Below, piece after piece: positions 17,293-25,098 of a stretch of DNA of 64,000 bases. How positions within the stretch are numbered: the stretch's first letter is position 1; every line of letters starts with the position of its first letter. The DNA is from an uncultured Bacteroidales bacterium (GTDB lineage Bacteria; Bacteroidota; Bacteroidia; Bacteroidales; ML635J-15), in assembly GCA_937899245.1 (NCBI GenBank), contig CALDKB010000051.1, positions 1 through 64,000 of the forward strand, written 5' to 3'. Both the position numbers and the translations under genes were made by a program. The notes beneath the pieces were generated by a model that made no database searches, was not told where the DNA came from, and was given only the letters and a program-made list of their open reading frames with translations.

Positions 17293-18357
17293 TTACTCGA
17301 GTCTTAAATAATAGTGCAAGTTTTCATCTTTGCCAGAAAATATATTCTGAAGGTCATGCAGGATAATATCGGGATGCACGATTCCCGACTCCCAAAAATC
17401 ACTGCCGCCATATTTGCTGCATATCTTGTTGTTATTATAGATTCGTGCATTATTATACGGGCCGAAGTTTGCCAGACGTGAATCGACGTCCAGAATCTCC
17501 AAGCGTTTAGTCTTCTCATTTGGATGGAGCCAAATCTCTGCTCCTGAAGCCTGAGAAAAAACTTGTTCAACCGAATATGGCAGACTTTCAGTTGCGTCAT
17601 TATCAAAAACATATTTCCCACCGGCATCCTTCACAAAATTAGCGAAGAAACTGTCGCCCCCCGGAACCCACCATGTTCCTTTCCATGGCAAACTTACAAG
17701 CACTTTGGGTTTCTCCTGCGCATCACATTCATGCTTTATTCTAAGATATTGGCTTTCAACACTATCGAAATAATGACTTGCATATTCAAACTTGTCATAA
17801 AAGCAACCGAAAAACTTTATCCATTCAGTTCTGCCCAATGGTTTTGACTCCAAATAGTCGTCAACCATAACCACATTAATACCGGCTTTTTGCAATTTAT
17901 TGAAGTTTGTCATCGACTCATTATCAACGCCATAGGCAAAAACAACATCAGGATTTATAGCAAGAATCCTTTCCATGTCCAGCTGCTGGTCATAGCCCAC
18001 TTCGGCAACTCGCCCCGCCATAATCTCCGATTGCAGCAACGTATCACAAACATACCTTGTACCGCTAATTCCTTTTATTGAAGGCATCTCAGACAACTGC
18101 GTGATAAATGCCGAATACGTTGTCGACAAGCACACAACGCTCTCTACGGGAATCTGTATTGCCGAATCGCATTTTCCCCGAGAAAGATGCAAAAAGTTCG
18201 ACTTTCCAGGAAAGTTCACATCGTAGCCGGCATCAGTTTCGGTTATCTCAAAATTATGAGAATACTTATTCCCTGCACCTACTTTTGGCGCAACAGCATT
18301 ATCGCCACATGCCGACAGCAGCATCAGGCATAAAAATATTCCGACAAGTTTTTTCAT
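17293..18357 (-). CDS. Periplasmic binding lipoprotein of Fec/Btu-type importer
   Basis: 354 residues. Lipoprotein signal MKKLVGIFLCLMLLSACGD (lipobox LSAC). Two-lobed PBP (BtuF/FecB/TroA-like) with VVCLSTTYSAFITQL, MERILAINPDVVFAYG and VLVSLPWKGTWWVPGGDSF. Most likely ligands are a corrinoid, haem or ferric siderophore; the Trp-rich GTWWVPGG loop does not settle which. It is the first gene of the importer operon, with 58 nt to the permease. A rho-independent terminator of the upstream protease gene ends directly in front of this start codon. No cobalamin riboswitch was recognised. Confidence 0.85.
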   Translation of the reverse strand: MKKLVGIFLCLMLLSACGDNAVAPKVGAGNKYSHNFEITETDAGYDVNFPGKSNFLHLSRGKCDSAIQIPVESVVCLSTTYSAFITQLSEMPSIKGISGTRYVCDTLLQSEIMAGRVAEVGYDQQLDMERILAINPDVVFAYGVDNESMTNFNKLQKAGINVVMVDDYLESKPLGRTEWIKFFGCFYDKFEYASHYFDSVESQYLRIKHECDAQEKPKVLVSLPWKGTWWVPGGDSFFANFVKDAGGKYVFDNDATESLPYSVEQVFSQASGAEIWLHPNEKTKRLEILDVDSRLANFGPYNNARIYNNNKICSKYGGSDFWESGIVHPDIILHDLQNIFSGKDENLHYYLRLE

Positions 18358-18363
18358 AAAAAA

Positions 18364-18392
18364 AGCCTCATCTAAAAATATAGCATGAGGCT
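18364..18392 (-). terminator. Terminator of the PKD-protease gene
   Basis: On the minus strand AGCCTCAT (18392-18385), a 13-nt loop and ATGAGGCT (18371-18364) are followed by a run of T that reaches the start codon of the binding-protein gene. Confidence 0.8.
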
Positions 18393-18413
18393 TAATTTTA
18401 AATTTTGATTTAC

Positions 18414-21400
18414 TTATTTTGTTAACATAATCTTCTTGTTCGAAGAATAAGAAGGAGTATTAACCTTAAGCATATACATTCCTTCTGCATATCCAGACAT
18501 ATCGACAGAGATTGTTGTTGGATTTGACATCACATTAGAATAAACAACTCTACCGAGTACATCGAAAATTTCAATATTTACATCTTCAGAAGCAATATTG
18601 TTGAAAGAAACATTGATAAATCCGGTTGTTGGGTTTGGATATACCTCTATTGCATCGTCATCAGCCATAACATCCTCTACATCAACCAAGCATGAAACCG
18701 GCTGAATTGGAAGTGATGTATTGAACATAAAGTATTCAGGAGTAGAATACCAAACGCCAGCCTTCTGAACGAACATAGTATTCAATCCGCTTGCACCTCT
18801 ATTTGTAACAATAGGAACTACGAACAAATCATCGCTGATTTCGTCATTGTTGTTGTCTACGTAGTTAACCTTAAAGCCAACATAGAAAGGACCTGAAACA
18901 GGAACTGCCTCGTCGAACTTCACTAGGTTAGTCTGACCTGCAGTTAAGTTTCTAAGCAGAACTTTCTTAGAACCGAGTTCTTCGCCTGGCTTGCCGTTAT
19001 CGTCTGCCCAAACATAGAACTTCACATACGAATCATAAGTAGCGAATACCGACTGGGTAACAGGAACAAGCAAAGACCTAACCTGAGAGAATGTATAATC
19101 GTAGAAGTATTCGGCATAAGCCTTTACCTTCTTTCCATTATGGCCTGCAATATATCCCCAAGTTCCGGAAGGAGTCTTTGTACCGAGCACATCTCCGGTA
19201 GTGATATTCGACAAAGTATCGCAGTATAGAGAAACATTTCCGTTCCATACATATACGTAGTTTTCCTTAGTAATTGATGACGAGCCGCAACCATTAGAAA
19301 CGAACAATGTAACATCGTAAATACCAGGAGTTGAGTAAAGTATTTCGTTTGTCGGAGAAAATTCTGTAGAAGAACTTGGAGAACCGCCCTCGAACGACCA
19401 CAATGAATAGGAAACTCCATTGCTAGAAGTATTTTCGAACTGGATAGCAGTACCAGCACCTATATTTCTATTGCGAGCAACAAAGTTTGCTTCAGGAGCT
19501 GCCGTACAAGGATCACCTGTTGATACAATAATATATGCCTCCTTTACAATTTCATCGCTACCTATATTATTAGAAACAGTAAGTTTAACCCTGTAAGTTC
19601 CTTCAGCATTATATGTAACATAAGGAGATGGCTGGTAGCTTGTTGCTGGCTCACCGCCTTCAAATTCCCAATTCCATCTGTAAGGATTACCATCGCTCAT
19701 ATCAACGAAATGAACCATTTCACCCGGTCTAATCATAGTCTTGTTAGAAGAGAAGTTTGCAACAGGAGACTGGTCGGCATTAGGTACGACCCTGATATAG
19801 TTTTCTTTAACCTCAACATCCTGAACGCCATTCGACTTACGGCATCTCAATTCAACATCATAAGTACCAACTTCCGTATAAGCAATTACAGGAGGCAATG
19901 AGTCTGAACTAGTTTCCGGAGTTCCACCTTCGAAATGCCATGCCCACTGGTTAAATGGACCGTTCTGCGACAAGTTAGTGAATCTAACTACTCCGCCGAC
20001 AGGGATTACTGTTATACTAGCCTCGAAATCGGCAATTGGCAAGTCTGTGTTGTTTTCAACGACAATACAACCTTCGCAAACTTCCGAATCGTAATCGCCA
20101 TTTCCATTCTGAACATATAATGTAACATTATATTCACCTGGTGTGTTGTAGCATATTCCAGTTGGGTTCTGAGCTGTTGAAGTAACAGTTTCTGCACCTT
20201 GGAATGTCCAAGTCCAAGATGTTGGCGAACCAGACGACAAATCGGTAAAGTTAATGCAATCGCCGATTGAAATATTGTAAGAAGAAGCAACAAATGCTGC
20301 CGACAATTCTCCGTCCGGATCTGGAGTTACATTTTGAGAAACAGTAATGTAGCCATTCTTGGTTTCCGTATCATTAGCATTTCCGTTAGATACGGTAAGA
20401 GTAACATTATAAGTTCCAGCTGCAGAATAAACAACCGTAGGATTCTGTACTGTAGAAGTTGCTGGGTTACCACCTGGGAATGTCCAAGACCAAGAAGTCG
20501 GGTTACCGGTTGAAGCATCAGCGAAAGCGACAGAACCGCCAACAGCAACTGTTGTTGGGTTTCCTCTAAAGTCGGCATTTAGCTGAGTAGGATCAACAGG
20601 ACCTGAACCTGAATTAGGATAGCGACCTTCGCATGTTGTTGCACCTGTATTATCAGGATCCAACCATGGTTTCAAGCGGTTAGCATTTGAAGTGCCACCA
20701 TTTTCCCAATGAAGGTCGAAACGGCCATACATATCGTACAGGGCATTTGCTGCAGCATTACAACTTGAAGCACCGCCGGTCAAAGTACCAACGATAAGCT
20801 TGTTAGCGCCACTGAACAACGGAGAACCAGACGAACCGCCTTCGGTTACACCAGTAGATGTTTCCCACCATGACTGCCAGTGACCATTCTGAGTATTTTG
20901 ATTACTGTAAGTAGAAGCGACAAGTTGGCGAGTGTAAATGGAAATCTTCTTGATATCGCCAGAAGGATGGTGAATACCTACACCCGAAGCAGCTCCAGTC
21001 GTAGACCTATCCCAACCATTATAATATGCGCCGATAGTTTCCAAATCATCTTCGGTTGTATTTAAAAGAAGAAGCAAGAAATCGGTACCCGAAGATTGAG
21101 CACCAGAAGGTCTTGCCTTTAATGAACAACCAGCAACAACATCGTAACGAGGTGCCGACGTTGGGTTTGTACATCCGCTTGCCTCGAAATTGAAATAAAA
21201 TTCCCAGTCGCCCATATCAGCAGCTGCGTCAACGCCACCGCAATGGTCTGCAGTCAAGAAGTATGGTGTACCATCGTTAGCAGTATTGTTTACAAGAGAA
21301 CCGGTACAGAAACCAGCCGACCAGCCTTCAACAACATATATTACAGCAACGCCCTTCTTCTGATCCTGCCATGAGTTACCAGCAGCACAGTTTACATTAA

Positions 21401-22016
21401 CCTCGCAACTTCCCGAAGCGCCAAAGTTCGGGTCTCTCTTATTTTCATAATATCCGACGTAAGAGCCAACACCCCTATAGAAATAAACGACCCTGTCAAT
21501 TTCCAAACGCGGCTGCTCCGTAACATCTGCTGGCTGAATGTATTCCATATACAAGCTCTCACCCTGAATCATCTTTGGTGAGAATTTTGTCCCATTTTTA
21601 GGATTATACTCAGATGTCAACGACAACACCTGATTTCTATTTTCGTTATAAAGGAACAATTTTGCACCTTCCGGAATATAGAAATTAGAAAACATAACTT
21701 TCAATGCCTTTGCATCTTCAGACGAAATCTTCAATCGCAACACAGAAGTACCATCGGACAATTGATCAACAACACCAGCATTATCTGTATTGATGTTCGC
21801 AGAAAGAATACGAGCAACCTTATACATTTCTCCATTTTTCACATCTGCAGCATCCTCATTTGCTATCAACGCCTTTGACGGCGGTGTCAGAACATAATTA
21901 TCTATTTCAGAAAGCAATTCTGGATGCACGAAGCTAATTGGCTGATTCTGAGAATAACCAACAGAAACTGTCAATAAAAACAGAGCACTTAATACGAATA
22001 AAAATACCTTTCTCAT
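18414..22016 (-). CDS. Lysyl-endopeptidase-like serine protease with five PKD domains and T9SS tail
   Basis: 1,200 residues. A signal peptide (to about 22) is followed by a propeptide-like region, then a chymotrypsin-fold S1 domain resembling Lysobacter/Achromobacter lysyl endopeptidase: catalytic His in LTADHCGG (about 257), Asp in GTDFLLLLL (about 311), Ser in GGSSGSPLF (about 397). Five PKD domains follow at about 479-562, 569-655, 659-740, 750-830 and 838-922, each with a W-x-F/W core (SWSWTFPGG, RWNWEFEGG). A further beta-rich domain precedes the T9SS type A sorting domain (IEVYPNPTTGFINVS to end). It is predicted to be secreted or surface-anchored, degrading proteins. A terminator lies downstream. 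A 16-bp palindrome (22026-22041) lies in the leader. Confidence 0.88.
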   Translation of the reverse strand: MRKVFLFVLSALFLLTVSVGYSQNQPISFVHPELLSEIDNYVLTPPSKALIANEDAADVKNGEMYKVARILSANINTDNAGVVDQLSDGTSVLRLKISSEDAKALKVMFSNFYIPEGAKLFLYNENRNQVLSLTSEYNPKNGTKFSPKMIQGESLYMEYIQPADVTEQPRLEIDRVVYFYRGVGSYVGYYENKRDPNFGASGSCEVNVNCAAGNSWQDQKKGVAVIYVVEGWSAGFCTGSLVNNTANDGTPYFLTADHCGGVDAAADMGDWEFYFNFEASGCTNPTSAPRYDVVAGCSLKARPSGAQSSGTDFLLLLLNTTEDDLETIGAYYNGWDRSTTGAASGVGIHHPSGDIKKISIYTRQLVASTYSNQNTQNGHWQSWWETSTGVTEGGSSGSPLFSGANKLIVGTLTGGASSCNAAANALYDMYGRFDLHWENGGTSNANRLKPWLDPDNTGATTCEGRYPNSGSGPVDPTQLNADFRGNPTTVAVGGSVAFADASTGNPTSWSWTFPGGNPATSTVQNPTVVYSAAGTYNVTLTVSNGNANDTETKNGYITVSQNVTPDPDGELSAAFVASSYNISIGDCINFTDLSSGSPTSWTWTFQGAETVTSTAQNPTGICYNTPGEYNVTLYVQNGNGDYDSEVCEGCIVVENNTDLPIADFEASITVIPVGGVVRFTNLSQNGPFNQWAWHFEGGTPETSSDSLPPVIAYTEVGTYDVELRCRKSNGVQDVEVKENYIRVVPNADQSPVANFSSNKTMIRPGEMVHFVDMSDGNPYRWNWEFEGGEPATSYQPSPYVTYNAEGTYRVKLTVSNNIGSDEIVKEAYIIVSTGDPCTAAPEANFVARNRNIGAGTAIQFENTSSNGVSYSLWSFEGGSPSSSTEFSPTNEILYSTPGIYDVTLFVSNGCGSSSITKENYVYVWNGNVSLYCDTLSNITTGDVLGTKTPSGTWGYIAGHNGKKVKAYAEYFYDYTFSQVRSLLVPVTQSVFATYDSYVKFYVWADDNGKPGEELGSKKVLLRNLTAGQTNLVKFDEAVPVSGPFYVGFKVNYVDNNNDEISDDLFVVPIVTNRGASGLNTMFVQKAGVWYSTPEYFMFNTSLPIQPVSCLVDVEDVMADDDAIEVYPNPTTGFINVSFNNIASEDVNIEIFDVLGRVVYSNVMSNPTTISVDMSGYAEGMYMLKVNTPSYSSNKKIMLTK

Positions 22017-22204
22017 TCTAATAATTTTTTGTTAACAAAAACGACGCAATTTAATTAAAATCTTTGTAAAGCATTACTTCGCTTTACTTTTTTTTTAACG
22101 CAAAAATCAAAAAAAGGTTGCCTATTATCTCGAAATAATTTTCAGCACCTAACACACTGTATTTCAGCATATTAAATTTTCGGAAGATTTTTTTGACAAA
22201 AAAA

Positions 22205-22235
22205 TTTGCTATTAAATAATTTTACTATACTTTTG
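22205..22235 (+). promoter_or_regulatory. Promoter of tRNA-Lys
   Basis: TTTG (22205-22208), exactly 19 bp, then TACTTTTG (22228-22235): a perfect match to the Bacteroidota housekeeping promoter, 25 bp before the tRNA gene. Confidence 0.85.
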
Positions 22236-22260
22236 CAGTCTCAAAACCCGATTGAGAAAT

Positions 22261-22333
22261 GACCAGTTAGCTCAGTAGGTAGAGCACAGCCCTTTTAAGG
22301 CTGGGGTCTTGGGTTCGAGCCCCAAACTGGTCA
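22261..22333 (+). tRNA. tRNA-Lys (anticodon TTT)
   Basis: 73 nt. Acceptor arms GACCAGT (22261-22267) and ACTGGTC (22326-22332) pair fully. The D-arm GCTCAGTAGGTAGAGC, anticodon loop CTTTTAA on stem CAGCC/GGCTG, and T-arm GGGTTCGAGCCCC are canonical. Anticodon TTT reads Lys AAA/AAG. Discriminator is A; the 3' CCA is not encoded and must be added by tRNA nucleotidyltransferase. Confidence 0.97.
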
Positions 22334-22337
22334 CGGA

Positions 22338-22363
22338 AGCACGATGAAAATCGTGCTTTTTTT
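22338..22363 (+). terminator. Terminator of tRNA-Lys
   Basis: AGCACGAT (22338-22345), GAAA loop, ATCGTGCT (22350-22357), then a run of seven T including the last stem base: a clean rho-independent terminator a few bases after the tRNA. Confidence 0.9.
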
Positions 22364-22384
22364 GTTGTCTCAAAACAAAAAAAA

Positions 22385-22405
22385 GAGGATGAACAAGTCA
22401 TCCTC
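22385..22405 (-). terminator. Terminator of the uvrD-DUF4290-murA-tlpA operon
   Basis: GAGGATGA/TCATCCTC stem with a 5-nt loop; on the minus strand it is followed by a run of T. It lies just beyond the tlpA-like stop codon. Confidence 0.85.
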
Positions 22406-22428
22406 TCTTCAATATTTTTTTCAATCAC

Positions 22429-23103
22429 CTATTTGGCTAGCTTTTTCTTCATTGCGTCCAGCTGCGACTGAATTTTGTTAATTTCCTTTTCGATATTAGC
22501 AATGTCCTTAGAATATTTATCCAGCTGTTTAATTTCTTTCAATGCATATAATTGTGTTCTAAGGCTTACAAGGGTTTCCTCGAATGATTTTATTGGACGG
22601 AAAATAAATTTTTCCAAAGTTTGTTCAAGGGCCTCCCCTCTTAGATTTTTAGCGACAATAACACCATTGCCATCAATCAAGAAATTACAAGGAATACTCC
22701 TTACCTGATACAGGCGGCCAGCCTCACAATCCCAATATTTCAAATCGCTTACATTGGTCCACTCCAACTTGTCTGTCTCTATGGCCTTTGTCCAATTGTC
22801 GGCTGTCTTGTCGAGCGACACACCATAAACAGTAAAGCCATCTCCTGCCTGATAATACTTATCCTTATACGCATTGTATGCTTTTACAACATTAGGGTTT
22901 TCCTTTCTGCAAGGGCCACACCATGATGCCCAAAAATCAACAAGCACCATCTTTCCCCTTAGTGAAGACAACTTAACTGTATCACCGTTTGGTGTCGGCA
23001 AACTAATTTCTGGAGCAATGTTTCCAACTTCCAGTCCAACAGTCTGTGCATTTGCAAACAAAGATAATGTTACAACAACAACTAATATCAATATTTTTTT
23101 CAT
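22429..23103 (-). CDS. TlpA-like thioredoxin-fold protein with C-terminal coiled coil
   Basis: 224 residues. A signal peptide (MKKILILVVVVTLSLFANAQ) is followed by an AhpC/TlpA-type thioredoxin domain with VDFWASWCGPCRKE (CxxC at about 63-66) and the cis-Pro region VRSIPCNFLID. Residues about 175-224 are a heptad-rich, Lys/Glu-rich coiled coil not usual in TlpA. Predicted periplasmic thiol-disulfide reductase, perhaps tethered or oligomerised by the coiled coil. It is last in the operon, 3 nt after murA, followed by a terminator. Confidence 0.88.
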   Translation of the reverse strand: MKKILILVVVVTLSLFANAQTVGLEVGNIAPEISLPTPNGDTVKLSSLRGKMVLVDFWASWCGPCRKENPNVVKAYNAYKDKYYQAGDGFTVYGVSLDKTADNWTKAIETDKLEWTNVSDLKYWDCEAGRLYQVRSIPCNFLIDGNGVIVAKNLRGEALEQTLEKFIFRPIKSFEETLVSLRTQLYALKEIKQLDKYSKDIANIEKEINKIQSQLDAMKKKLAK

Positions 23104-23106
23104 GAC

Positions 23107-24417
23107 TTAATAATTAATACGTTCAATTTTTGCACCCAGCTTATTAAGGCGGACATCGATATTTTCGTATCCTCGATCTATCTGCTCAATATTTCTGATA
23201 ATGCTCGATCCCTGCGCCGACATTGCAGCAATAAGCAGAGCCATACCGGCACGGATATCTGGCGAATTCATAACGGTTCCGCGCAGACGAATCTGATTGT
23301 CGAGGCCAATAACAGTTGCCCTATGAGGGTCGCACAGGATAATCTGAGCCCCCATATCTATCAGCTTGTCCACAAAGAACAAACGGCTCTCGAACATTTT
23401 CTGGTGAATAAGCACGCTACCCTTTGCCTGCGTAGCTACGACAAGGAATACGCTCAGCAAGTCTGGAGTCAAACCTGGCCATATAGCATCAGAGATATTC
23501 ATAATAGAGCCATCGATAAAACTTTCTATCTGATAATGGTCGTGATGAGGAATATAAATATCATCGTTTATATGTTCGAGCTTGATACCTAGGCGGCGGA
23601 ACGAATCAGGAATAATGCCAAGCATGTCGTACCGTACATTCTTGATAGTAATCTCCGATCCAGTCATAGCGGCCATACCTATGAAACTGCCGATTTCAAT
23701 CATATCGGGCAAAATTGTATGTTCGGCTCCATGAAATTCATCAACGCCCTCGATAAATAGCAGGTTTGAGCCGATACCGGTAATTTTTGCCCCCATATTG
23801 TTCAGCAATTTGCAAAGCTGTTGAACATAAGGTTCGCACGCAGCATTATATATTGTGGTCTTGCCCTTAGCTTTAACTGCTGCCATTATAATGTTGGCTG
23901 TACCAGTAACAGATGCCTCCTCAAGATGTATATAAGTTCCTTCGAGTTTTTCGGCCTCGAGCGAATAGAAATTCTCCTCAAAACTATAATTGAATACAGC
24001 GCCAAGTTTTTGAAATCCAATAAAATGGGTATCAAGGCGTCTTCTACCAATCTTGTCGCCTCCCGGCTTTGGCATAAACACCCTGCCAAAACGTGCCAAC
24101 AGCGGACCCAGTATCATTATTGAGCCTCTAAGCGCCGCTCCGTCTGCGCGAAATGCATCAGATTCCAAATATTCGAGGTTAACCGCATCGGCCTTGAATG
24201 TATAAACGCCATTACCATGACGAGTAACCTTTACGCCCATAGCAATCAACAAGTCTATTAACTTATTGACGTCCAATATATTTGGCACATTACTGATTGT
24301 AACGCTTTCGCTAGTCAACAATGTGGCGCATATTACCTGCAGCGCTTCGTTTTTTGCGCCCTGAGGTTCTATTTCGCCTTTAAGTTGATATCCACCTTCA
24401 ATCTTAAATGTTCCCAT
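23107..24417 (-). CDS. murA: UDP-N-acetylglucosamine 1-carboxyvinyltransferase with Asp at the fosfomycin site
   Basis: First committed step of peptidoglycan synthesis: transfers enolpyruvate from PEP to UDP-GlcNAc in the cytoplasm. 436 residues; GGYQLKGEIEPQGAKNEAL at the N-terminus and the DIRAGMALLIAAM region are typical. The mobile loop reads PKPGGDKIGRRRLDTH, so the Cys (Cys115 in E. coli) that fosfomycin alkylates is Asp. In other bacteria this substitution keeps activity and gives intrinsic fosfomycin insensitivity. It is cotranscribed with DUF4290 (4-nt gap) and the TlpA-like gene (3-nt gap). Confidence 0.95.
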   Translation of the reverse strand: MGTFKIEGGYQLKGEIEPQGAKNEALQVICATLLTSESVTISNVPNILDVNKLIDLLIAMGVKVTRHGNGVYTFKADAVNLEYLESDAFRADGAALRGSIMILGPLLARFGRVFMPKPGGDKIGRRRLDTHFIGFQKLGAVFNYSFEENFYSLEAEKLEGTYIHLEEASVTGTANIIMAAVKAKGKTTIYNAACEPYVQQLCKLLNNMGAKITGIGSNLLFIEGVDEFHGAEHTILPDMIEIGSFIGMAAMTGSEITIKNVRYDMLGIIPDSFRRLGIKLEHINDDIYIPHHDHYQIESFIDGSIMNISDAIWPGLTPDLLSVFLVVATQAKGSVLIHQKMFESRLFFVDKLIDMGAQIILCDPHRATVIGLDNQIRLRGTVMNSPDIRAGMALLIAAMSAQGSSIIRNIEQIDRGYENIDVRLNKLGAKIERINY

Positions 24418-24421
24418 CGCA

Positions 24422-25072
24422 CTAATTTTTGTGTTGTTTCTTTTTCTTCTTCTGAGGATTTCCCATAGGTTGCGGCGCTGCCTTTTTCTTCTTTTTTGAT
24501 GTCGAAACAGGCTGTGCTTGCAATAAAGCGTCCTTAAAGTCGCCCAGTTTCAGGCCTTCAGTTGCCACCACCTTTCCTGCAGTCAAATAATCAATTTCCT
24601 TAAAGATAACATCGTCTGGTATTAACTCCTTTTTCCATTGAATATAAGAACGCTTCATAAAGTTTGCAAGGTCAGCGAACAAAGCATTTCGGCGATTTTC
24701 ATCAATCTCCACCTCCAGTTCCTTAAGTATGCTCTCGCTTATCTTTCCGTAATGCCTGAATCTAATCGAATTATCAGAATAAGGCAATCTTTCTGGCTTC
24801 TGCGATTTTATTTCTTTAGTAAGAACTGGGTACGGCCAATCGATATCCAGCTTGAAACCAGCCATTTCGGACAACTGATCCCACAGTTTTTTCTTATAGT
24901 CGGTTTCCTCCCTAATGCTGGGATTCATATTCTCCATTATTGCAACTATCGTCTTTGCGGCACGATTTCTTTCCTCCCTATCAGCCAAAGAGCAGCAATA
25001 ATCTACCATCTGCTGAATGATTCTTCCATATTCAGGAATCCGTAAGCTAGGTCTCTGTGTATTATAATCCAT
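24422..25072 (-). CDS. DUF4290 family protein
   Basis: Conserved Bacteroidota protein of unknown function. Start chosen at the ATG at 25072 (MDYNTQRPSLRIPEYGRIIQ), where family members begin; the frame is open 8 codons further to 25096. The core PEYGRIIQQMVDYCCSLADREERNRAA is mostly helical, and the last 40 residues are a very basic tail rich in Lys (SKKKKKAAPQ, KKKKKQHKN), which may bind nucleic acid or lipid. It has no signal peptide, so it is cytoplasmic. Its position between a UvrD-type helicase and murA is suggestive, but no role can be assigned. Confidence 0.85.
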   Translation of the reverse strand: MDYNTQRPSLRIPEYGRIIQQMVDYCCSLADREERNRAAKTIVAIMENMNPSIREETDYKKKLWDQLSEMAGFKLDIDWPYPVLTKEIKSQKPERLPYSDNSIRFRHYGKISESILKELEVEIDENRRNALFADLANFMKRSYIQWKKELIPDDVIFKEIDYLTAGKVVATEGLKLGDFKDALLQAQPVSTSKKKKKAAPQPMGNPQKKKKKQHKN

Positions 25073-25098
25073 TCCTTTGATTATTTGCAGACGCAAAT

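Noticed and set aside
22026..22041. 16-bp palindrome TTTTTGTTAACAAAAA in the leader of the PKD protease
   Set aside because: It is an A/T-only style palindrome in very AT-rich DNA, so it may arise by chance; its likeness to the arms at 61229-61251 is noted but not enough to call an operator.
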